This document shows positions 31,055 to 37,619 of a DNA stretch of 60,341 bases, piece by piece. The notes under the pieces are model-generated. The model ran no database searches, was not told the origin of the DNA, and worked only from the letters and a program-made list of their open reading frames with translations. The stretch's first letter is position 1; each line of letters begins with the position of its first letter. Source of the DNA: Oscillospiraceae bacterium (GTDB lineage Bacteria > Bacillota > Clostridia > Oscillospirales > Ruminococcaceae); the NCBI GenBank assembly GCA_017438745.1, contig JAFRUS010000009.1, forward strand, positions 1 through 60,341. Direction: 5' to 3'. The translations under genes and the position numbers were made by a program.

Positions 31055-31267
31055 TCAAATAATTATAGCTTCAGCCAGCTCACTGTCGATGTTGTATCTT
31101 GCATCCTTGATGGATACAACGCAGTTTTTCTTTCTGCGTGATACTACTGTAACAGGTTCGCCGCTGTAGCAGCCAAGTGAAAATAAAAATTTTCTCATTT
31201 CCTCGTCATCTGTCAGTATGTCACTTACGACATACTCCTTGCCTTCAACCGCACTGTTAAGGGTCAT
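31055..31267 (-). CDS. feoA: FeoA family protein
   Basis: 70-residue SH3-like domain ('GKEYVVSDI', 'LFSLGCYSGEPVTVVSR', 'YNIDSELAEAIII') that assists FeoB. Start at 31267 with GAAAGGA upstream. First gene of the feo operon, 89 bp before feoB. Confidence 0.92.
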   Translation of the reverse strand: MTLNSAVEGKEYVVSDILTDDEEMRKFLFSLGCYSGEPVTVVSRRKKNCVVSIKDARYNIDSELAEAIII

Positions 31268-31373
31268 TATGATCATCCTTTCGTTATCTTACGCTTATTA
31301 AAGCCAATCATTGAAAATCGTTAACACTATATTATATAAGAGCCCGCAGTTATTTCATGCTAACCCTATATAT

Positions 31374-31402
31374 ATTATAGTTACCGAGCGGTAACTTGTC
31401 AA
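31374..31402 (-). promoter_or_regulatory. feoAB promoter with palindromic operator in the spacer
   Basis: Reverse strand TTGACA, 17 bp, TATAAT. The spacer is filled by the perfect inverted repeat AGTTACC-GAGC-GGTAACT (31379-31396), so a bound protein would block RNA polymerase. The divergent DtxR-family gene is the natural candidate. Confidence 0.85.
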
Positions 31403-31451
31403 TAGGATACGGTGAATATTTGTCCGAACGGCTGTTATTTTCAAAATAATG

Positions 31452-31492
31452 CATAAATCGTCATTGATTTATGTAAGAAAGTATGGTAAAAT
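31452..31492 (+). promoter_or_regulatory. Promoter of the DtxR-family gene with inverted repeat
   Basis: TTGATT (31464-31469), 17 bp, TAAAAT (31487-31492). CATAAATC-N6-GATTTATG (31452-31473) overlaps the -35 box and may be a second regulatory site. It differs from the feo palindrome. Confidence 0.65.
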
Positions 31493-31533
31493 ATAAACAG
31501 ATTATCTAAGTTTATAGACAAGGAGGATGTTAT

Positions 31534-31917
31534 ATGTCTATTCAGGAATCAGGCGAAATGTACCTAGAAACAATACTCATTCTCTCCAAGGAGAAAAACA
31601 CTGTCCGTTCAATCGACATAGTAAACCACATGGGATTTTCAAAACCGTCAGTAAGCCGTGCAATGGGAAAACTGCGTGAGGAAAAATACATTATAATGGA
31701 CAAGGACGGCTACATAGCTCTTACAGGAAAAGGCAGGGAAACTGCTGAAAAGATATATGAACGTCACATTCTTCTGACCGAATTCATAAAACGTCTCGGC
31801 GTTGACGAGGAAACTGCTTCGGAAGATGCATGCAGAATAGAACACGTAATAAGCGACAAAACATTTGAGGCAATGAAAAAACACGCAGCAGAAGGAAAAC
31901 TTCCGCTGTTAAAGTAG
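31534..31917 (+). CDS. DtxR/MntR-family metal-dependent repressor
   Basis: 127 residues. An N-terminal winged helix (about 1-70, 'GEMYLETILIL', 'IVNHMGFSKPSVSRAMGKLREE') is followed by the helical metal-binding dimerisation domain ('ETAEKIYERHILLTEFIKRLGV', 'ACRIEHVIS' with the conserved Glu-His). There is no SH3 third domain, so it has the MntR-like short form. Divergent from feoAB, suggesting it senses Fe(II) and represses iron uptake. RBS AAGGAGG. Confidence 0.88.
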   Translation: MSIQESGEMYLETILILSKEKNTVRSIDIVNHMGFSKPSVSRAMGKLREEKYIIMDKDGYIALTGKGRETAEKIYERHILLTEFIKRLGVDEETASEDACRIEHVISDKTFEAMKKHAAEGKLPLLK

Positions 31918-31932
31918 TTAAAGTAAAAAAAC

Positions 31933-31972
31933 AAACACCGGAGAAACGCAAAGTAATCTCCGGTGTTTTTAT
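31933..31972 (+). terminator. Terminator of the DtxR-family gene
   Basis: AAACACCGGAGA (31933-31944) pairs with TCTCCGGTGTTT (31957-31968), then TTAT. Confidence 0.85.
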
Positions 31973-32000
31973 ATGCTGATAAAACAATAATATGGTAGTG

Positions 32001-32072
32001 TTATTTATAACGCGAAGCGGCGAAGGGTTTAAGGGGCGACCGCAAAGCCCCTTAATGATAAATTATTTATAA
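32001..32072. repeat. Small hairpin element flanked by 10-bp direct repeats
   Basis: TTATTTATAA occurs at 32001-32010 and 32063-32072. Between them lies a 52-bp segment containing TTAAGGGGC-N9-GCCCCTTAA (32029-32055). The layout resembles a tiny insertion with target-site duplication. The right copy includes the stop codon of the M48 peptidase gene. Confidence 0.5.
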
Positions 32073-33442
32073 TAAATATTCTCTTTTCCGCAGAATTCGC
32101 AGAAACGCTGTGCCGAAGTTATTTTCTTTCCGCAGTTTGCACAGAAAATGTCCTTCTCGAAAATAGTACCAACTATGTTCTGAGGCTTTCTGTCAACCTT
32201 TCTGCGTCCTTCGGTATTGTATACTCTCGCATAATCGCCGTTGTCGTACCATGACTTAAGCTCCTTGGCACGCATTACAGTCCACGGATGTGTCTTGTAG
32301 AGCACACTGAAAAGCTTAAGAAGCTTGTCGAAAGCGTTCTTGTCAAAGTTTTCGAATTCAACAGCCTGGTCGAGGAAAAGGTCATTGTCGATCTCGTCGT
32401 AGCGTGACGGCGGATAACCTGAAAGCTTTGCCATTACGGACACAGCGGCATCAATATTCTGGCACGCAAGAAGGCCTGCGCGGTCAGCCGTTATCTCGGA
32501 CATTCTGTACCACTGATACAGAAGAATGAGAACGCCCTTTACTGCGATCTCGCCGATACCGAGAGTAAGGTTTCCTATCACGCCCGCAATGTACGGAATG
32601 AAATTGCCTATTGAATGATAGAGAACATGCTGACTCTTGATGTGACCCACTTCATGGCCGAGAATGAAGAGAAGCTCATCGTATGAAAGAAGGCTGAGTG
32701 CAATGCTCGAGATAACGATTATCGGCTTTGAGGAACCGACAGTCATTGCATTGAGCGAACCCGGCGCAACGTAAAGCGGCGGCATATTCTTTACATCGAG
32801 CACTTCGCACACCGTCTTCAGTGCATTGTAAAGATAAGGTATATTTTTCGGTGTTACACGTATGTTTGAACCTGTGTACTGTACCAGAAGTATTCTTTCA
32901 AAATTATATTCGGAATAAAGCTTTATAAGCTTTTCTATCACCACATTGGTGTTGAGCTTGTTGAGATAGGATCTGTCAGTAGGATGCTCATACTCGAACG
33001 ACGAAAGATTGGTAAGAATCTTTCTGTCGTCAGGCATTTCACATGAAACTGCTTCCACAAGCATCTTTTCAACATGGCTTTCGTTTTCCTTGAAAACTTC
33101 GGCAAAACCCTTTCCGGCTGCAGAAAGCTCATCACGGATAAAGTCCACGCGCTTTTTGCCGATACACTTAAGGCTGTTCATGTAGACTGACTTTGGAAGA
33201 CCCAGCTTCTTTCTCACGCCTGCAAGACTGTTTCCGGTTCTGCCTGCCAGAGCAAAGTAAAGGTAGCAGCAGTGATAGATAAGTGCCGCCTGATTTTTTG
33301 AATATTCCTTTCCGGAAAGAACAGAATCGAAATGTGCTTCCGACATCTCTCCGAAATAATTATAGTATTCCGCGATCTCGTTAAGTTCGTCCTTGGTAAC
33401 GACCAGTGAAGCCGCAGCAAGGAGTACCGGTACTGTATTCAT
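32063..33442 (-). CDS. M48 family metallopeptidase with C-terminal zinc ribbon
   Basis: About 459 residues. The centre holds the zinc protease signature 'ILGHEVGHIKSQH' (HExxH), preceded by the family strand 'AMTVGSSKPIIVIS'; the third ligand Glu is in 'EITADRAGLLA'. Two hydrophobic stretches follow HExxH, as in HtpX-like M48 enzymes. The N-terminal 150 residues are helical and unrecognised. The C-terminus is a zinc ribbon (CANC...CEFC). The start chosen is the ATG at 33442 after AGAGGG; an in-frame ATG at 33466 would overlap the small upstream gene. The stop lies in a direct repeat. Confidence 0.85.
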   Translation of the reverse strand: MNTVPVLLAAASLVVTKDELNEIAEYYNYFGEMSEAHFDSVLSGKEYSKNQAALIYHCCYLYFALAGRTGNSLAGVRKKLGLPKSVYMNSLKCIGKKRVDFIRDELSAAGKGFAEVFKENESHVEKMLVEAVSCEMPDDRKILTNLSSFEYEHPTDRSYLNKLNTNVVIEKLIKLYSEYNFERILLVQYTGSNIRVTPKNIPYLYNALKTVCEVLDVKNMPPLYVAPGSLNAMTVGSSKPIIVISSIALSLLSYDELLFILGHEVGHIKSQHVLYHSIGNFIPYIAGVIGNLTLGIGEIAVKGVLILLYQWYRMSEITADRAGLLACQNIDAAVSVMAKLSGYPPSRYDEIDNDLFLDQAVEFENFDKNAFDKLLKLFSVLYKTHPWTVMRAKELKSWYDNGDYARVYNTEGRRKVDRKPQNIVGTIFEKDIFCANCGKKITSAQRFCEFCGKENIYYK

Positions 33443-33455
33443 TGTATCCCTCTTT

Positions 33456-33596
33456 TCATTCATCATCGTCGCAGCTCTTTATATAGAGCTCGTCCGGTGT
33501 TTCTTCTCTCATATTGAATATTTCTTTCTTTTTCTTTTCGTATTTTTCCTTTTCGACAATGCTGTCGATATTATTTAAAAGTTCGGTAAATTTCAC
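33456..33596 (-). CDS. Small charged protein upstream of the M48 gene
   Basis: 46 codons from a GTG at 33596: acidic and basic, Lys/Glu-rich helix ('IVEKEKYEKKKKEIF'), ending 'SCDDDE'. It fills the space between the promoter at 33697 and the M48 gene and ends 14 bp before the M48 start used here, so translation may be coupled. The RBS (AGGTGAG) is weak and I know no family. Confidence 0.4.
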   Translation of the reverse strand: MKFTELLNNIDSIVEKEKYEKKKKEIFNMREETPDELYIKSCDDDE

Positions 33597-33696
33597 TACT
33601 GTTCTCACCTGTGATCATTGATTTTAATGTGACAGACATTCCTGCATCCATTTTCTGCATTTGGTCGCAAAAGTGATGTTGTCATATTATATAAAA

Positions 33697-33725
33697 ATTA
33701 TAGTATTTCACGGCTGTTTTGTCAA
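33697..33725 (-). promoter_or_regulatory. Promoter of the small ORF/M48 operon
   Basis: Reverse strand TTGACA, 17 bp, TATAAT. Confidence 0.8.
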
Positions 33726-33826
33726 CTTATTAGGTATAATTATTTCAGTACGGTTACACAATAGTAATAACCCGAATACAATCGAATACAATACAAATAC
33801 AGCTAATATTTTGTGAAATATTACAC
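33726..33826. other. AT-rich gap between divergent promoters
   Basis: It contains short direct repeats (CGAATACAAT-like, three partial copies at about 33773-33800) and an inverted repeat AATATTT-TGTG-AAATATT near 33806. No gene is seen. Confidence 0.5.
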
Positions 33827-33855
33827 TTGATTTTCTCTGCTAATAATACTATAAT
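33827..33855 (+). promoter_or_regulatory. Strong plus-strand promoter with no gene before a terminator
   Basis: TTGATT, 17 bp, TATAAT. The first intrinsic terminator is only about 50-90 bp downstream. Confidence 0.75.
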
Positions 33856-33861
33856 AAAAAC

Positions 33862-33945
33862 ACAGACAGAGAAAGATCTGAAAAATAAAATAGATTATAA
33901 AAAATCCAGTTCCGGAACCACTTACCCGAAACTGGTGTTTTTTTT
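33862..33945 (+). ncRNA. Candidate small RNA or terminated leader
   Basis: A promoter at 33827-33855 and a terminator at 33905-33945 bound a transcript of about 85 nt with no credible open reading frame. It could be a regulatory small RNA or the aborted leader of the downstream sigma-factor gene. The sequence matches no family I recognise. Confidence 0.4.
33905..33945 (+). terminator. Intrinsic terminator of the short transcript
   Basis: CCAGTTCCGG pairs with CCGAAACTGG (one mismatch), followed by GTGTTTTTTTT. Confidence 0.8.
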
Positions 33946-33965
33946 ATATACACATATTTTTTAGG

Positions 33966-34069
33966 AAAACACTGATTAAATCGGAAATCCGGCTTCGCCG
34001 GATTTCCGAAGGTGGGATTTGCGGGGCTTCGCCCCGAAGCCCCGCGCTGATTTATGAATAAATCAGCGC
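33966..34069 (+). repeat. Dispersed three-hairpin repeat, copy 3 (most complete)
   Basis: Left end CACTGATTAAATC, hairpin A (GGAAATCCGGC/GCCGGATTTCC), link GAAGGTGGGATTT, hairpin B (GCGGGGC/GCCCCGAAGCCCCGC, with an alternative partner) and hairpin C (GCGCTGATTTA/TAAATCAGCGC). It lies between the short-RNA terminator and the ECF promoter. Confidence 0.88.
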
Positions 34070-34089
34070 AAAAATTTTTATCGTAATCA

Positions 34090-34116
34090 TGTAACCTTTT
34101 AAGAACAACACCTGTC
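34090..34116 (+). promoter_or_regulatory. Candidate ECF-type (autoregulatory) promoter
   Basis: TGTAAC, 17 bp, TGTC resembles the TGTAAC-N16/17-CGTC class used by ECF sigma factors. It sits 50 bp upstream of the ECF sigma gene, as expected for positive autoregulation. The assignment is inference. Confidence 0.5.
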
Positions 34117-34169
34117 ATTATAAGTGAAAGGGCTTTTTCAAATCATTACGGGAGAGTAGGGAGATCGTT

Positions 34170-34727
34170 ATGGAAGACAAAGCAATTATCTCGCTGTACA
34201 TCGACAGATCGGAACAGGCTATTTCCGAAACGGACAGGAAGTACGGAAAATATCTGAGAAAAATAGCGGAAAACATCCTTGGCGACAAAAATGATACCGA
34301 GGAATGTCTCAATGATACCTATCTCAAAGTATGGAATGCCATTCCGCCTCATGTCCCGATCATCTTCAGAGCTTTTGCAGCAAAAATCGCAAGAAACACC
34401 GCACTCAACATCTATGAAAAAAGGAAAGCTTCCATGAGATTCAGTGGTCAGCTTGATCTTTCTCTCGATGAACTCGCTGACTGTTTTGAAGACGATGAAG
34501 ACATTGAAGCATGTGCAGAAAGAAAAGAAACAATAAGTGCGCTCAATGAGTTTCTTGAAGGTCTGGATAAAAAGAAGAGAATATGCTTTATGCAGAGATA
34601 TTTTTACATGGAGTCCATAAAGAATATTGCTGAGATGAACAATATTTCCGAAAGTGCGTTAAAGACCATGCTCTGCAGAACACGGGCAGACCTGAAAGAA
34701 TTTATAAAAGAACGCGGACTATACTGA
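34170..34727 (+). CDS. ECF-family RNA polymerase sigma factor
   Basis: 185 residues. Region 2 is about residues 15-80 ('EECLNDTYLKVWNAIPP') and region 4 about 125-180 ('FMQRYFYMESIKNIAEMNNISESALKTMLCRTRADLKEFI', seen in parts). It lacks regions 1 and 3, so it is an ECF sigma. It would direct polymerase to stress-type promoters. The ATG follows AGGGAG. The membrane protein gene starts 17 bp later, the usual sigma/anti-sigma order. Confidence 0.9.
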   Translation: MEDKAIISLYIDRSEQAISETDRKYGKYLRKIAENILGDKNDTEECLNDTYLKVWNAIPPHVPIIFRAFAAKIARNTALNIYEKRKASMRFSGQLDLSLDELADCFEDDEDIEACAERKETISALNEFLEGLDKKKRICFMQRYFYMESIKNIAEMNNISESALKTMLCRTRADLKEFIKERGLY

Positions 34728-34743
34728 CAGGAGGACGATTACG

Positions 34744-36324
34744 ATGGGTGATAAAATGAATAAAAACAGAAAGCTTATGCATGATTTAAACGGAGTTGCA
34801 GACAAGTTCGTTACAGAAGCTGCTCCAAAGAAGAAAGCACTGAATATCAGCAGAATGCCGTGGGTATATGTCGGCGGCGCAGCATGTGCAGCAGCTGTAC
34901 TTATAATGGTGGGCATGAATCTTCCGGAACGTTCGGACAGTGAAATATTCGCTCCGGCAGCAACCGATATCACATCAGCTGCTGTAACAGAAAGCATCAC
35001 AGATTTTACTGTAACTGAAAAGCCGGTAACTGCACAGAAGATCGTTGTTACAGTTCCGTCAACTGAAATAACCGGAAACGTAAGCGAAGCTCTTCAGAGC
35101 GCAGTAACAGAAGCATCGACAACAGCCGCTGAAACTGCAAAGCAGACCGAAAAGAAGCAGGAGAGTAACAATAAGCCTGCTGAAACTGAAAAGAAACCGG
35201 AAGTAACTGAAAAGGCTGAAACAACAGTATCTACCGAATACGAGCACATGGAAGATATAAATGATGCTGCCGTAACATCAGTTACCAAAAACCCTGACGG
35301 CTCAATCCGTATCGTTATCAGAGACGGTCAGTTTGCCGTAACACTGCCTGCAAGCTGGAACGGCCATTTTGTATTAAACGGACACAACGGCAATGACTAC
35401 ACAGAATTTCCGGACGAACTTGCACTTGTCGAAATCAACAGTAAACTTGCCTACCAGACTGAAGACTACTACGATTCAAGTGTTCTGGGTTTAACTGTAG
35501 CATCTGAAGTAGACTTTGATTATCCGATCCACTATGATACAGTCGGATATTCACGAGGAGAATACATGCGTCAGTTCTCAAGCATACCGGTTGACCGCTG
35601 CAGCTGTACTGAAGAAGCATATCAGGAAAAACTTGCACTTCTTGATACGAGAGATCAGATCATATACGAAAGCTATTCCGAGAAAACCGGAAAACTTGAA
35701 AGAACATTTACCGTCCCTGAATGTCCTATTGAAGCTGTATCAGGCGAATGCGGAAATACCACAAAATGGGAATATGACAGTGAAAGCAAAACTCTGACAA
35801 TACTTGCAAAGAGCGATGATGAAACTGACTGGATGCTGAGAACCCAGGGTTATTCAGTTGCCCGTGCACCATGGAAAGAAATGAGCTGGTACAAGGAAAT
35901 TGAAAATGTTGTCGTTAAAGATGGTGTACAGCATATCGGAATCGACGCTTTCACAGACTGTACATCTCTTAAGTCAATAACCACTCCTGATGATATATTG
36001 GGCGTAACATACTTTACAAACTGTACATCACTCACTTCAATAACTGTACCTGAAAATACTGAATGTATCGGAAACGATGTTTTCTCAGGCTGTACAAACC
36101 TTAAGGAAGTAAAGATCGGCAGCAAACTTACTGAGATCATGCACGGTTCATTCCAGGGATGCACAGCACTCGAAACTCTCGATCTTCCTGAGACCGTAAC
36201 GAAGATCAGCGACTATGCATTCAAGAACTGCAGCCCTGACCTCGTACTCAGATGTAAGGAAGGCTCTTACGTTCAGCAGTATGCAGAAGCTCACGGCATA
36301 AAGTTTGAAGCTGTTGCAGAATAA
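34744..36324 (+). CDS. Membrane protein with BspA-type leucine-rich repeats, candidate anti-sigma factor
   Basis: 526 residues. A 39-residue cytoplasmic segment precedes one transmembrane helix (about 40-58, 'WVYVGGAACAAAVLIMVGM'), then a Thr/Lys/Glu/Ala-rich spacer (about 70-175) and an extracellular part. The C-terminal 150 residues contain LRR_5/BspA repeats ('CTSLKSIT', 'CTNLKEVKIGSKLTEI', 'CTALETLDLPETVTKI'). Position directly after the ECF sigma gene suggests that the short cytoplasmic end binds sigma while the outside senses surface signals. No zinc anti-sigma (ZAS) motif is visible. The anti-sigma role is inference. Confidence 0.72.
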   Translation: MGDKMNKNRKLMHDLNGVADKFVTEAAPKKKALNISRMPWVYVGGAACAAAVLIMVGMNLPERSDSEIFAPAATDITSAAVTESITDFTVTEKPVTAQKIVVTVPSTEITGNVSEALQSAVTEASTTAAETAKQTEKKQESNNKPAETEKKPEVTEKAETTVSTEYEHMEDINDAAVTSVTKNPDGSIRIVIRDGQFAVTLPASWNGHFVLNGHNGNDYTEFPDELALVEINSKLAYQTEDYYDSSVLGLTVASEVDFDYPIHYDTVGYSRGEYMRQFSSIPVDRCSCTEEAYQEKLALLDTRDQIIYESYSEKTGKLERTFTVPECPIEAVSGECGNTTKWEYDSESKTLTILAKSDDETDWMLRTQGYSVARAPWKEMSWYKEIENVVVKDGVQHIGIDAFTDCTSLKSITTPDDILGVTYFTNCTSLTSITVPENTECIGNDVFSGCTNLKEVKIGSKLTEIMHGSFQGCTALETLDLPETVTKISDYAFKNCSPDLVLRCKEGSYVQQYAEAHGIKFEAVAE

Positions 36325-36366
36325 CCGAAACGACCATAAAACAATTAATCTCTATAAAATACCTGA

Positions 36367-36409
36367 AGCCGGACATCAGATCTTTATTCCGATGTCCGGC
36401 TGTTTTTTT
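36367..36409 (+). terminator. Terminator of the sigma operon
   Basis: AGCCGGACATC (36367-36377) pairs with GATGTCCGGCT (36391-36401), then GTTTTTTT. Confidence 0.9.
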
Positions 36410-36424
36410 AAGTGTTCCCTGTAA

Positions 36425-36465
36425 AATAAAAAGGAGTGCAGAACGGGATCCTGCACTCCTTTTAA
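36425..36465 (-). terminator. Terminator of the MgtC-family gene
   Basis: AAAAGGAGTGCAG pairs with CTGCACTCCTTTT (36451-36463); the reverse strand continues TTTTATTTTAC. Confidence 0.85.
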
Positions 36466-36503
36466 TGTTTCACCGTAACTCCGGTCCGTGATATTTCAGT
36501 TCA

Positions 36504-37172
36504 CTACAGCTGGGCCGTAAATTCAGAAACGGTGTATTTTCTGCTTACCGCGTCAAGTATCTCATCAGGCATAAGTTTATGCGGTGCACGTACAGTCATG
36601 TTGATCAGTACTGTTCCGTCCTTTTTCTTCTTGATGCTCAGTCTCAGGACCTTGACGTGAAGCTCATGCATGTACTCGTTCACATCGGAAATAATACCCT
36701 GCTTGTATTCCGTACGAAACGATATTTCCGAGACCATCATGTTTTCAGAGCTCGGGAGAGACCAGTGGAGAATGAGCTGCAGTATTATTATCATAGCCGT
36801 GGCTACGATCCCGACGACATACATTCCGGCTCCGATCGCACATCCTACGCCGCAGGTGGACCATATGCCGGCGGCAGTGGTAAGACCTTTAACGTATCCT
36901 CCGCGGAGGAAAATAACACCGGCACCAAGAAAGCTGACTCCGGTTATTACATTGGCTGCTATTCTCGAAACATCGACGTTTATGCCGGGCGTTCCGACAA
37001 TGTCGATAAAACCGTACTTGGATACTATTACAAGAAGAGAGGCTCCGAGTGTGACCATTATATGAGTTCTTATACCGGCCTCCTTCTGTCTCTGGCTTCG
37101 TTCAAAGCCAATTGCCGCACCGCATAACGCAGCTATCACGATGCGCATAACAAGAGTTAATTCATTCGGCAT
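36504..37172 (-). CDS. MgtC/SapB family membrane protein
   Basis: 222 residues. Four N-terminal transmembrane helices contain the family signatures 'GAAIGFERSQRQKEAGIRTH', 'GVSFLGAGVIF' and 'GLTTAAGIWSTCGVGCAIG'. A C-terminal ACT-like cytoplasmic domain (about 145-222) follows. The family is linked to magnesium homeostasis and acid tolerance, although it is not a proven Mg transporter. Single gene with its own promoter. Confidence 0.9.
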   Translation of the reverse strand: MPNELTLVMRIVIAALCGAAIGFERSQRQKEAGIRTHIMVTLGASLLVIVSKYGFIDIVGTPGINVDVSRIAANVITGVSFLGAGVIFLRGGYVKGLTTAAGIWSTCGVGCAIGAGMYVVGIVATAMIIILQLILHWSLPSSENMMVSEISFRTEYKQGIISDVNEYMHELHVKVLRLSIKKKKDGTVLINMTVRAPHKLMPDEILDAVSRKYTVSEFTAQL

Positions 37173-37206
37173 TATTCCCGCCCCCCTTTAAAAAATCTTA
37201 TCTGAA

Positions 37207-37234
37207 AACGCTGATAAATCCACCGATCAGCGCT
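37207..37234 (-). promoter_or_regulatory. Hairpin in the mgtC-like leader
   Basis: ACGCTGAT (from about 37208) pairs with ATCAGCGC within the leader RNA, followed on the reverse strand by TTTTCAGA. It could be a weak attenuator. Its stem resembles hairpin C of the dispersed repeats. Confidence 0.4.
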
Positions 37235-37249
37235 CTTTTCTTTATATAA

Positions 37250-37278
37250 ATTATACCATATTCAAGGCTTTTCTTCAA
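37250..37278 (-). promoter_or_regulatory. Promoter of the MgtC-family gene
   Basis: Reverse strand TTGAAG, 17 bp, TATAAT. Confidence 0.72.
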
Positions 37279-37554
37279 TAAAAATACTGTTATTCCGGTC
37301 CGTAAAATTCTCAGGAAACCGCTGTTTTATTCTTAAATCAACATGATTTTCTTACAGTGAAGCCAAGCATTCTCCCCGTTTCTTTGTTTTCGCTTCATCA
37401 GGCTCATGTATTACATAAAAACCAAATGATATCCGAAATTACTATATGCTATCACATTGTTAATCCAACGTTGGACTAATGTATTAATAATCAATGTAAC
37501 AAAACGAAAAAAACGGTACTGTTTGTATTTACTCACCAAACATAAGGAATCAAG
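37279..37554. other. Intergenic stretch with one long palindrome
   Basis: No gene is seen. A near-perfect 20-bp palindrome centred on TCCAACGTTGGA (37464-37475), with TTAA/CTAA ends, lies 80 bp upstream of the promoter of the U32-like gene and may be an operator. Confidence 0.5.
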
Positions 37555-37583
37555 TTGATTTAGGTAGTTTAAAATGTTATAAT
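37555..37583 (+). promoter_or_regulatory. Promoter of the U32-like gene
   Basis: TTGATT, 17 bp, TATAAT; the RBS AAAGGAG precedes the ATG at 37620. Confidence 0.8.
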
Positions 37584-37619
37584 GAAAAGAGTGAATAAAT
37601 TTATAAAGGAGTTCAAACA

